This document shows positions 11,080 through 21,900 of a stretch of DNA of 64,000 bases, piece by piece; the first letter of the stretch is position 1, and each line of letters starts with the position of its first letter. The position numbers and the translations under genes are program-made. The DNA comes from Gastracanthus pulcherrimus (taxonomy: Eukaryota; Arthropoda; Insecta; Hymenoptera; Pteromalidae): assembly GCA_949152435.1 (NCBI GenBank), contig OX424576.1:147154609-147218608 (forward strand). The letters run 5' to 3'. The notes below the pieces were generated by a model that saw only the letters and a program-made list of their open reading frames with translations, made no database searches and was not told the DNA's origin.

Positions 11080-11535
11080 TGTCCTGTCAGCCAGCCCATC
11101 GTCAATCTGAGCTTGGTTCTGTTCAGGTTCTCTATGGCCCTAATCCATGCCTCTGGTGGGTTATCCCGCAGAGTTCCCTTCGGTTGTCTCAGTCCTTGTG
11201 TGCTCGTCCACTTGTTGCTCAGCTCTTCCTTGAGCCAAGTCTTTCTGACCTGCCAATCTATCCGCTTTCTCATTGCCTAGGATTCCCGAGTGACCTGGAA
11301 TCCATAGCCGTTTCACTTCATTTCGAGCAGATAGTGCCTGTAGGGGTTGCCTGCACTTTACCACCTCTTTTGAGGTGATGCTAATACCGTTTAGTGCAAG
11401 CAAAGCGGTTTTGCTATCCGAGAAAATTATTATTGTCCTTCGCTCGGTGCCACTAGCCGTCAGCCACTCTGTGCTTTCCTTGATCGCACTAACCACCGCC
11501 TGAAACACGGTCACGTGTGGATCAAGTGAGCTCAC
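10986..11535 (-). pseudogene. RNase H domain of the retrotransposon
   Basis: It shows IIIFSDSKTALLALNG and WIPGHSGILGNEKADRLAGQ, both with the catalytic Asp. The expected FQAE motif reads FQAVVSAI, so the catalytic Glu is lost. A frameshift separates this from KLRLTMGWLTGHWKVRYYL, the end of the domain. Confidence 0.85.
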
Positions 11536-12198
11536 TATTTTCTGTGTCGCCTTTTCCCCACACTCTTGCTCCTACTCCATCCTCGTCTTTCGAGCCGTCC
11601 GCAAACCAGACGACGCCAACCTTTATTAAGTCATGTAACCCTTCCGCCCAGACGATCCTATCCGGGATGACGACTTTGAATGAGCCTTCTCGATGTTTGG
11701 TAGGGTTCCTATCATTATCCTCAAAATACTTGCAGTTTCTCTCTTCATTGAGCCTACAGTAGGTCTTAAATGCGCTGACCTTAATTATCTTATTCAGTGG
11801 TGGAATGTCTAGTAGGATCTCCAGTGCAACCGTAGGTGTCATCCGCATGGATCCCGTGTTTCCTCTCATCACCAGTCTTTGTACTTTATCTAGCATGTGT
11901 CTTTTGCTCGCATTTGTGACCCCAGACCAAAGCTTCATATGGTAGCCTCAATTTGATGATGGAGTCATAGCCACGTTACTTTATCCGGTTCCAGGCCCCA
12001 GGTGATGCTGAAAGCCCTCCTGCATGCCCAGAACATGCTAATAGCCTTCTCGCATTTTGTCTCTGTATGGGTTCCCCAATTCAGTTTACAGTAAATCGTG
12101 ACTCCCAGGTATTTAGCTTCTTTGACCAGGCTTAAGGGAACACCCCCTAGGTGAAGTCCCTGGACTAGTTTCACCTTGCACCTGATCGTACACAGCAT
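11522..12198 (-). pseudogene. RT thumb and connector of the retrotransposon
   Basis: Two frames hold KYLGVTIYCKLNWGTH (RT thumb) and NTGSMRMTPTVALEILLDIP, which is typical of the segment between RT and RNase H in this group. The second frame ends in WFADGSKDEDGVGARVWG, the first RNase H motif with its Asp. Frames are broken between the parts. Confidence 0.75.
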
Positions 12199-12285
12199 AA
12201 CATTAACCTTGTTAGGGTTTACTCCCAGTTTTATCGACTCGCACCTTGTTTTCTACAAGACTCAACGGATATTGCATTAAGCCTG

Positions 12286-13098
12286 TCATGTCTCCTCATC
12301 ATCCTCTCTTACCATTATCACTATGTCGTCTGCATATGCCTGTGCATAGAAACTAGCTTCATTCAACATCCGAATCAGTTCATCTACTACAAGGCACCAC
12401 ATCGTGGGAGATATGACGCCTCCTTGTGGGCACCCCTTGCCTGCGTTGCCTTTCTTCGTATGAGATCGCCAGTGTGCCTCAATCATCCTACAGCTCGTAC
12501 TGGTCGTCTGGTTAAACGCCCCATCTATAACCAGAAAAGTAACCAACACTATACCTTAATTTTCCATCCCTTTCTGTACGTAGCTTAATACATCTGCCAG
12601 CGCCGTGTCTACCAATTTTACTGCCAGGTAGGCATGTTGCCTGCGGTGCAGCGATGCTATCACTAATGATTTTTCTTTGATATACCTGTCTACCACCCTT
12701 TCCATTGTTTTGAGTGCAAACGAAGTAAGGGTAATAGGCCTGTAGTCCTTAGACTCTGAGTGTTGCGCCCTCCCTGATTTAGGGAGGAAAACCGACTTTG
12801 CCAGTCTCCATCTTTTCGGTACATAACCTAAAGCTAGACACGCCTGAAACAGCTTTTCTAGTGCTGGTACAAGTGTTTCACTGCCCTGTTGTAGAAGTGC
12901 CGGAAAAATGCCATCCGGTCCTGCCGCTTTGTAGGGTTTGAAAGTGCCTATCGCCCATTCTATTCTCCTTCTATCCGTTATATGACTTGCTAGTCTCCAG
13001 TCCTTATCCCGAGTTTGAAGCGCATGTCCACTTTTTCCTTCCGTTCTTGGCAGTCCAGAAAGTGAGTCATGAGTAGACCATCCAGACCTCCTCTCCAT
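12286..13098 (-). pseudogene. Reverse transcriptase core of the retrotransposon
   Basis: Visible RT motifs are AAGPDGIFPALLQ, LPKSGR, DYRPITLTSFALKTMERVV, GCPQGGVISPTMW and the catalytic AYADDIVI. The motif A block reads FLVIDGAF where the family has FLDIxGAF, so the first catalytic Asp is Val. A TAA at 12556-12558 interrupts the frame just before motif A. Both changes show that the copy is inactive. Confidence 0.9.
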
Positions 13099-13471
13099 TG
13101 TCTACCCATGCTCCTGTTTTTATTTGACTGAGTCCGCTGCCGGTCCTTTTGGATTTTGTAGTACTCTGCACAGCCTAGCCGTAACGGATAGATCCTTCAG
13201 GCCTCTGCAAAGTTCTCTCCACTCCTGTACCTTGGTAAGCTCAATCTCATTCTTTATATTCCCTTTGTGCTGTTCTGCATAATAGCATATCCTGTGCGCT
13301 TTTGGTGAACTTGGATCTATTGAACAGTTTTCTTACCTTCCTTCGTCGTTCCTCAAGGGATTTGTTCCAGCAGGGGGTCGCAGGTGGTCGCAGGGGGAGC
13401 AGTGGGTACTCCCTTGGGTATCGTCTTTATCTTTAGTTTGCAATTATTATCATACGAACCTATTATTATAT

Positions 13472-13669
13472 CTAGTAGAACTTCGTAGCAATGATCGATA
13501 TTCTCCTCTGAACCATATGTTGCAGGTAATCTGTCAATCTAAGCTTTGAGTTCCTATCTATAGCCTTACCAATTATTTTCCTTGGGTTCCTCCTGAGCCT
13601 GCTGTCTGTGCCCTCTCCTCCGATTTGGGACTCAATATAATTGTGGGTCGACATCGAGACTTTATCCAA
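13472..13669 (-). pseudogene. Endonuclease C-terminal remnant of the retrotransposon
   Basis: A 65-codon stretch contains STHNYIESQIGG, which fits the SDH-x-YI motif ending APE-type endonucleases, with the catalytic-motif Asp replaced by Thr. It marks the 5' truncation point of the element. Alignment is short, so the call is moderate. Confidence 0.55.
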
Positions 13670-13744
13670 TAAACGCGTTTAAAGTTTTTGACGCGCTATA
13701 CTTGAGTGGCTATACGCGATTAAGCTTTTAGTCTGTATGCCATT

Positions 13745-15997
13745 AGAGTGTCCCAAATAAATCGATTTTTCGAATTTAAAAAAAACTCCATCGGTTATAT
13801 ATTCTTTACTATTGCTACAATCATCTCAATTTTTTTTTTTCAAATTTCTTAAACATTGTTTACTGGTCGTTCGAGGTTCTTTTAATTTCTTATGGAAATA
13901 ACATGGAGAACAACCCTAACTTATTTATTTTTTAATTTTAACTATGATTTAATTTATTATTTCCAGCGTCTCTTTAGATATGTATTCTTTTGTAATCAAA
14001 TATATCTTTTAAGGAGTTTTTGATATAAAATGTTTATTTAGCGGTTTATTATTAAGGGTCAAATATATGTGTTTATGCTGAATTCAGATGTCAATTCAGA
14101 AAATTTAAATTACTGACAACAGATGTTCAAAATATAATGCATATTAATAAATAATAAAGGTGAGAAAATAAGCTACAAAGATCACTTCATTTGACCGATA
14201 TTCTCTATTCAGCACCTTACATAGGTCACCCAACTGCTAAAAGTTTTCAGAAAAATATACGTCATTTTAAGCAAAAAAGCTTGTATGGTCGATTTACCAA
14301 AAGTCTAATCTAAGAGAACAAATCTTCAGTATTTTAATTTAAAAAGTTATAAAATCAGTCATTAACGCGGTGTGATAGTATATTTTAATATAAAATACTA
14401 TTTTATCGAGTAACTTTATTAATTTTATAATTTATTAAATATAAACAGGTTGAAGAGCACTGTAATTGGTGCAGGGTACATTAATTGACTTTTTCTCTTG
14501 TTGCTAATCTTAATGTCGTTATGGTTTATTTTTTCCAGCTGTATATTTAATAAATTTATCTATTCATTGAAAATAGTTTTCTTTATATTTTGTTTACCTA
14601 TGTAGAGCCTTTCCTCATATTTAAATTCTCGAATTCGTTGATTGTCCCGAATTGGCTGATTTTTATTTTTCTTAAAATTTATCCACTCTTTAAACAAACG
14701 TGTAACTTTTTTAATTGAGTTACTTTCCTTGTTTTGGGAATATCAGCACACTTATAAATGTTCATGCATTTTCTAACAGTACACTTTGCATTTTCATGAA
14801 CGGTTTCTTCTAACATATTGTGGTTGTAGAGAAATAAATCTCATTATTTGTCCAATAGTAGGCAACATATTATATTCCGAGATATCACTCCTTTCGGTTC
14901 TAATTAAGTATAACTTTTTTCTGTGATTCATTGCTGCAGAAAAGTATATATCACTTCATACGTTTAAACCAATAATTTATTTACTAAACTAATCTAGGAG
15001 TGGACAGCCAATTTTGAACTTGAAAATCATACACTTACGTACAGTATATATAAGTCTGAGTTATAAACTCTTAACTTATAAATTTAAAGGTTCATCTAAT
15101 TACTCAGGTTTAATATGTATTATTTCTTATAAGACAAATATTACTTATTTGAAACTATAGAAGTTAAATATAAGTGACAAAGGTTTACATTGAAACAGAA
15201 AGTTCGACATTTATAAAGGTTGACAATGAATCATTGTAAATGACGAATCATTTGTTGTTTCTAAGAAAATTATTTTAGAATTTTATTAAACTATTAAAGA
15301 AATATATTTTTTATAATTGTTAATTATGAATCAATAAATATAAATAAATATGCTACAAAATGTAACTATATTTTTATAGTTTTATAGGTTGTATTATACT
15401 ATTTAATTTGTATTTTCTTAAAGGTTGTCTATTGTACGAATACAAACTTACAATTTAATATTTTTTATAATTTTAAGTAGTAGTCCTCTTATTTTTAACA
15501 ATATTAAAATATAAAAAATGGTATATGTATATTTTGAATCAAAAAATTGTTTAATTAAAGAATCTATATTAAAAAAAATATTTTAAAGTATTCTATAACA
15601 TAATCATAAAATATTTTATAAATATTTATAATAAATACAGTTATGAAAAAAAAATAAGTAAAGTCATAAGAAAAGAAATAAGAAAAAAAGGTGAATACAG
15701 TCTTAGGTAGGTATCAACGGTTCGGGATACTGACGCCGACTGAGGCTGTAAAGTTATTGTAGGGTCGAACCGCAAGCTCATTATAAGGATTGGGCTAGTG
15801 TTAGCTGTTTACGACTGAAATCTTCAAACACTTGCTCTTCTTCCCGATCAAGTGTACAGAACTTTAAGACCCTCAAACAACCAGTAAATATTATTTAAAA
15901 TATATGAAAAAAATTGTATCGATTGTATCGATAGTAAAGAATATATAACCGATGGAGTTTTATAGAATTCGAAACATTACTTTCTTTGGGACACTCT
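13745..15997. mobile_element. 2.25-kb DNA transposon with long inverted ends, non-autonomous
   Basis: The ends begin AGAGTGTCCCAAA on each strand and can be aligned as an inverted repeat for about 140 bp. The match includes a 28-bp exact block (13785-13812 with 15931-15958). Directly outside are TGTATGCCATT (13734-13744) and TGTGTGCCATT (15998-16008), an 11-bp target duplication with one mismatch. Long ends and a 9-11 bp duplication fit Mutator-like elements; a P-type element (8-bp duplication) is the alternative. The interior is AT-rich with no ORF above 60 codons. Confidence 0.8.
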
Positions 15998-16248
15998 TGT
16001 GTGCCATTTTATTTTTATAGGTATAAAGTAATTTAGGAGGAAAAATAATTTCAATTTATTGAAAGTCTTAGGGTGGTGTAACTCCTTAATGTAGGAAAAA
16101 CGCTGCTACTTCATTTGCACTTAGCTTCCTCAAACTAAATTAATTGTTCTAATATGAAATTCTTTGTTTTAATAAATTAATGTTAAATTGCTATATCTCT
16201 TTCTAATTAATAGCTCAAATAAGGTCTGTTTTGTTTTTTGTTTTTTTT

Positions 16249-16552
16249 ATCATTGAAGGTTTTTTTTTTTTTTATTTAGCAAATGAACTTTCAAAGAAAG
16301 TTATTTTGCATTACAGAACATAATATACATAATATGTTTGATATACAGAAATCGAATGGTCAATGAGATACATATTAAATTTGTAATTTACAGTTTCTTA
16401 GATACGAATGTACAATTTTACATAGAGAAACGCTGGGATTCGCTAACAGCGTGGCGCAGCACAGCGGAAGGTACAATTGGATTTTGCGAAGGTCTTTAAT
16501 GAACGCTAATCGTTGATGGTCAAGTAGAGAGCATTGCCATCATTGAAGGTTT
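16249..16552 (-). mobile_element. Short poly(A)-tailed retroposon with 12-14 bp target duplication
   Basis: ATCATTGAAGGTTT occurs at 16249-16262 and 16539-16552. Between them lies about 276 bp that, read on the - strand, ends in an A run (the T run 16261-16273). This is the structure of an L1-type retroposition. Starting from its 5' side a 52-codon open frame containing LYLPLCCATLLANPSVSL runs to a TAA. It may be the tail of another non-LTR element, a SINE or a retrocopy; not identified. Confidence 0.7.
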
Positions 16553-16559
16553 GTCCAAA

Positions 16560-17575
16560 GATATTTTTTAATAAAATTACATAACGATAGGTAATAATCC
16601 TTATTACAGCAATATTTCTCTGCGCGTAATTTATTAAAATTATTTAAATATTTAAATTATATGTAATCAGAGTTAGTGCGTAAATTTACTGAATTTCTAA
16701 TCATCTAAAATTTTTCGATTCAATAAACAAATACGTTTCTATAATTGTAAATGCTTATATACAATAATTAACTGGGAGATATTACTTTATATTAAAGCAT
16801 CATTTTTTTACTAGAATATATGCCCTTTAATTTTAAAAAGTAATTTTTCTACATTCATATTCTATTTTTATCCATAAATTTCATTTAGAACAAATAAATA
16901 ATAAATAACAAATGTTATACTTTCAATCACACTTTATATGTACAAAAAATTTACTTAATATTAAATTTGCAATAAAATTTTTATCAATTAAGTGTATTGA
17001 GATTTAGCAATATATATAAATATTTGTGTGTGTGGTGATGTTTCACACTCAACAAAGTGAACGAGACGTGTAAAATGATTGGATTGGGTGTATAACCTAC
17101 GGATGTAGCAAACATCCAATTCGAACATGCCAAATAACTTGGGCAAATGCGGGATGTGATTAGGTAGGATAATAAATGGATAAAATAACTATTAAACAAC
17201 CGCTATCAAAAAAGGCTGCAGAACATAATTGTAGGTCCGAATACAATAAGGGGACTAGTGCTCGAAAATGCTTAAAAGTATTGTCCGAGAAGAGAATTTA
17301 GAAAATTGATCAAATTGAAATTTTAATAATTGATACACATAGGAAATGTTATTAGGCATCTTTTTGTATTAAAACAATAGTATATTACGCACCTAGGGAG
17401 GTAAAGAATTGACGAGTCCATATCACGTATAAATTGAAAAAAAGAATTGTAATTCGTCTTGTTAAGAGCACTGTGTCGCCAGTTATGGGAGCAAGGCGAA
17501 TAGTGTTCACAAAAAGATACAAAATTTTTAGCTTAAATAAATTGTGAATTAAAATATTAAAAAAGATGACTTTCT
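16560..17575. other. AT-rich non-coding sequence
   Basis: No ORF with coding character, no RNA gene recognised. Confidence 0.4.
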
Positions 17576-17581
17576 CACTTA

Positions 17582-17815
17582 AGTCAGACCTACTTTAACC
17601 AGCTGATAAATGTACGAAAATTTCGTTTTTCTAAAAAAATACTCATCTGAATTAAATGTTCTTTTCAGGGTCGCTTTTTTACGTAAAATACATGGCGGAA
17701 ATTATTATCAGCATCGAAAATTACCCATAATCACGTAATTTAATTCGGATTCGTATTATTTGAGAAAAACGAAATTTTTTAATATAATTTATCCGCTGGT
17801 AAAGTAAGTCTGACG
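17582..17815. mobile_element. Foldback/MITE-like inverted repeat, about 80-bp arms
   Basis: AGTCAGACCTACTTTAACCA (17582) through AAATTTCGTTTTTCT to GAATTAAATG faces its diverged complement at 17733-17815 (AATTTAATTCGG ... AAGTCTGACG). Roughly three quarters of positions match, so it is old. Confidence 0.65.
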
Positions 17816-17829
17816 CATCCGCTAAAAAC

Positions 17830-18867
17830 TCGTAACTTTATAGGCATCTAATATACTTAAGTATTACGTTAGAATTTTACGAGCATACTCTGTATATATA
17901 GTATACATTACGAAAAAATTAGTGCGACAATGCACAGGAATTTAATTTAAAGCCAAAATAAAAGAATCGTGTAGGATAACCGCCACGTAGGGTAATTATA
18001 TTATTTTTTATAATACAATCAAATTTAAAAAAAATTAAATTAAATTTACTTTTTATTAGGTAATACGTTTGTCAGTATCTTATTTATATTTTCATATAAG
18101 AGGCAATACATAATTATTAACTAATATCCTTGTTTAAAGAAATATTTTATCCTGATAAATTCGTATACAGTAACTTAATTAAAACAAGGATTAAAATTTC
18201 AAATACGTAAATCTGCAGGTATAAAAAACAATAATAGTAAGGATATTTGCTATATTGCAATAAGTACACCGTTTATAAATAAAATCTTATAGAATTCATG
18301 ACTCTCTCAGCTAATAGACTACACACTCTATTGATAATAAAAATTTTAATAATAATGTATTAAAAATCACTACGTGATTAAATCAAATGTACATAATAAG
18401 TTTTATACATAATAAATATTTAATAATAAAGTTACTGCATAACTTTTATATTAATATTATATATGTAGTATATTATAGGATAATAAATTTAGTACTTTTC
18501 ATATTTTCATATAGGTCTTTACTCTTCATTTATTACTAATAATAAATATTTTTTATAAAGTTTTATAGCTCAAAAATATTTTTTGTTTATATTAGATAAT
18601 AAGAACAGTAAACGAACAATTTCGCGCTGAGTTCAAATTTCGGTCATAGGATAGCCAGGCAGGTATTGATCTTACCAGCTGCTGCTCTGAAACTCCATCT
18701 TCCTTCAAATGGGAGAACTAATAACAAGTGACATCTAGTCCGATTCCCGCAGAGGTTTTTAACTTGTTATAAGAGTAATATTTTTGCGACCAGCTACGAA
18801 CGGTTCATTCATCGTTTTTAAACATTCCTGTTTGATAAATTGTTAGTCGACACTCAAATGCATCACG
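17830..18867. other. AT-rich intergenic sequence leading to Atf-2
   Basis: The last 250 bases before the Atf-2 start are less AT-rich and must hold the 5' UTR. TTCATTC near 18804 resembles an arthropod initiator, but no core promoter can be assigned with confidence. Confidence 0.35.
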
Positions 18868-18918
18868 ATGAACGATTCGGAAAAGCCTTTCGCCTGCAAT
18901 ACGGTGGGCTGCAACATG
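18868..18918 (+). CDS. Atf-2: Atf-2 exon 1 (residues 1-17)
   Basis: MNDSEKPFACNTVGCNM, the first half of the zinc finger with both cysteines (10 and 15). Ends ATG|GTAAGT in phase 0. Confidence 0.88.
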
Positions 18919-21900
18919 GTAAGTCGAGAGAAAACAAGTCAAGCGTGAGAAAACGAACACAAACTTCATGTTTAACCTCTATCTTTGTTATTCCCGTTAA
19001 TTATTCAGAGTTTTGTCAACGAAGATCATTTAACAGTCCACAAAAAGAAGCACGATATGATGTTGAATCTTGGAATTAACAACAAAAGCAACTTTTTCAT
19101 TGGTGAGACTCTAATTTTTGTTATTTGCACGTGTTTAATACTCCTTTTTTATAATGAACTGTTATTTTTCAACACCCATAAACATTTGAAGTTCAATTTG
19201 GGATTTGATATATTACTTTGATTTTATTGTAGAACTGTAATTTTATATTAATTTCCCTGTGCAATAAATATATTTCGGCATGACCTTTTGATTGTTATCA
19301 TGTTGTTAGTGAGTTTGATTTGTGATTAAATTCATAAAATAAGTTTTAACGCATCAAACTTTCTTGCTATTGGAAAATAGCATTACAGTTTTGTCCTTTA
19401 AGTTTATTTCTAAAAGGTAAGAGTATAAAAGTAACATTATAAGTATTCTTTTTAACTAGAGATTCAAATTGCATTACATTAATTTATTATAATATAATAG
19501 TAATAATACAATTAAGAATAATAGAAAAATAGATAATATCTTTGATTAATATTTCTGATAAAATTAATATTAATACTTTTCATTCATAGCCGATCAAACA
19601 CCAACTCCTACAAGATTTATTAGAAACTGCGAAGAAGTTGGCCTCTTTCAGGACCTACAGCATGATAATCCATTTGACGAAACATTTCGCAGAGCTGTAG
19701 AAGCTGGAAAAGGTGAAGGTCTTACAGTATTGGAGGTAAATCATTAACAAATGTATATTTTGTATAGTTTATTTATTTAATAAATTAAAACTGAGGACTA
19801 TTTTTAAAGGTTGAAGATAATAATGGTGATTTGCATACTCCTAATATATTTCCTCACATTACGGAAGAGTGTACAACTTATGTCACTGCAGTCTCTACTA
19901 GAAATCAAATAACAAAGTCAGAAACTTTAAAGGTTGACTATCATGATGACAGCTTACATACACCTAATATATTTCCTCACATTACGGAAGAGAGTACAAC
20001 TTCTGTTACTGCAGTTTCTACTAGAAATCAAATAACTAAATCAGGAACTAAAAGCTTCACAGAATCTTCAACCATTATACAAACAGTATCAAGTAAAGAA
20101 ATAACTGTAGAGGATGAAATGAAAATTAATGAAGAAAGTACTAAAATAAACATTGGTGCTGATTCAAAGGAAAATGAAACAGTTCATACTGTTTCTGACT
20201 CATCCTCAGATAATAGTTATACATTGAAGTCAGAAACTCATTTGTATGTTTTATATTGTTTTTCTTTTAGTAAAAATATCAACTGTTACTATAATATCAT
20301 ACATTATAATTATTATATAGGCCAATTAATGGAGCAGAGATGCAGCTTATATTAAAAACTCAGGATGGAAAAGTTTTGAGGTTTGTCGCTGCTCCTGTTG
20401 TGGAAACCCATATAGATTCCATAAGTGCTCAAACACAAGAAGAAGATAAAACAAAAATAAAAGTGGTAGCAAATGACTGTGTTACCCCTGAATCAAAAAT
20501 AATTCAAAGTCAGAAACTATCTATGGCTAAAATGGTAAATTTATAGTTTAACGTTTATTTTTTATAAATCTGTGGTGAAAAGGCAAAATGAATTGAGTCC
20601 ATATTTTAAAATGACGAGATATTGAGGTTTGGAATTTTAAATTCCCATTTAAACCTATTAAAAGAAAAGCATAAATTATGAAAAAAAGAAAGTAACAAAT
20701 GAACTTTTGCAACTGATTACACTTTTATATGAAAGTATACTATGTGTGGATACCAAAATGACAAAAAACTCAATTTTCAAAAAAGGGAACTTAAGTTGTT
20801 ATGCCTTGAAGCCACAGAAATATTGATTACACAATCATTATGTATAAAAAATACAAGTATTTTATATATTTTATATAATTATAATTTGTTTTGGATAAGA
20901 ATGAAAGATTTAAAGACGTTCACGGAATAGTTGAATTTCATTAAAATCTCTTCAAACTTTCATTATATGTCAATTTAAGTGTGCTTTATACGTGATTAAA
21001 ATTTCGACCTCCCTTGCAGTATCAGACATCGAGAAATTTAGCTTCAAAGTTTTAATTTTTAACATAGGAGCCCTATCTTAAGATCTCACAAAACGGACAT
21101 TTTTATTTATTGTAAACCAAGTTTTCTTTAAATCGTTTTGAAAAACTAGTTTGTAATGTAAAGTAATATATAAAAGCTGAGCATAGCAAGCGGTACATTT
21201 TTTTAGATATAGCTGTCTAAACTTGTGCTCCAATGTTATTAGTACATTTATATCGTGATTTTTTATAACTTTTATATTCTTTACTAATATTTTTATGCTT
21301 TATATTGTAAAGTGAGGGGTTTTCATGATAATTACTCTTTAACTAACCTTACTGTCACTGTTACTGTCTGGTGAACATTCTTAAAAATCTCTTTTTAAAA
21401 ATTTATTTTTTCTAAAAAATCTTTTTAATTTTAGAAATTAAAGGAAGCACTGACCAAGAATGGTACTGTACCTGAAAGGAAAATCATACAAAATATTGAG
21501 AATAAAAATCGAATAATAGAGCTTCCAAAAGAAAGAAGTAGTAACAGCAATCATAATTCAAGAAAACAATCAATCTTAGAGAGAAATCGAGCGAGTTCTA
21601 TGCGTTCTCGGGCAAAGAGAAAAGTTTGGGTAGAAGAATTGCAACAATCTTTGAGAAAGGCAAATGATACTAATGCCAATTTACAAGATCAAGTAAAAAA
21701 TTTGCATACTCAAGTTGCAAAATTAAAAGCACTTCTATTAGCCCATAAAGATTGTCCAGTCACAAAGGCTATGGAAAAAGGTATACTATTCATATATTTA
21801 TAAAAAAATGCGTAGCTTTAAAAGTAAATATTTGTATCATTTAAAAAATAATGTGACTATCTTTATTTGAATTGCAACTTTTGATGTTACTTAATATTTT

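Larger units (their letters stand above)
10740..13669 (-). mobile_element. Degenerate non-LTR retrotransposon (I/R1/LOA-like with RNase H)
   Basis: Read on the - strand the order is endonuclease tail (13472-13669), linker (about 13100-13400), reverse transcriptase (12286-13098), thumb (11522-12198), RNase H (10986-11600) and a zinc knuckle (10888-11079). A 3' UTR runs to about 10740. This order, with RNase H after RT and a terminal CCHC-like motif, is that of the I/R1/LOA group. The copy is 5' truncated inside the endonuclease, has an in-frame stop and several frameshifts, and has lost catalytic residues, so it is dead. No clear target-site duplication was found. The exact clade is not decided. 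Confidence 0.9.
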
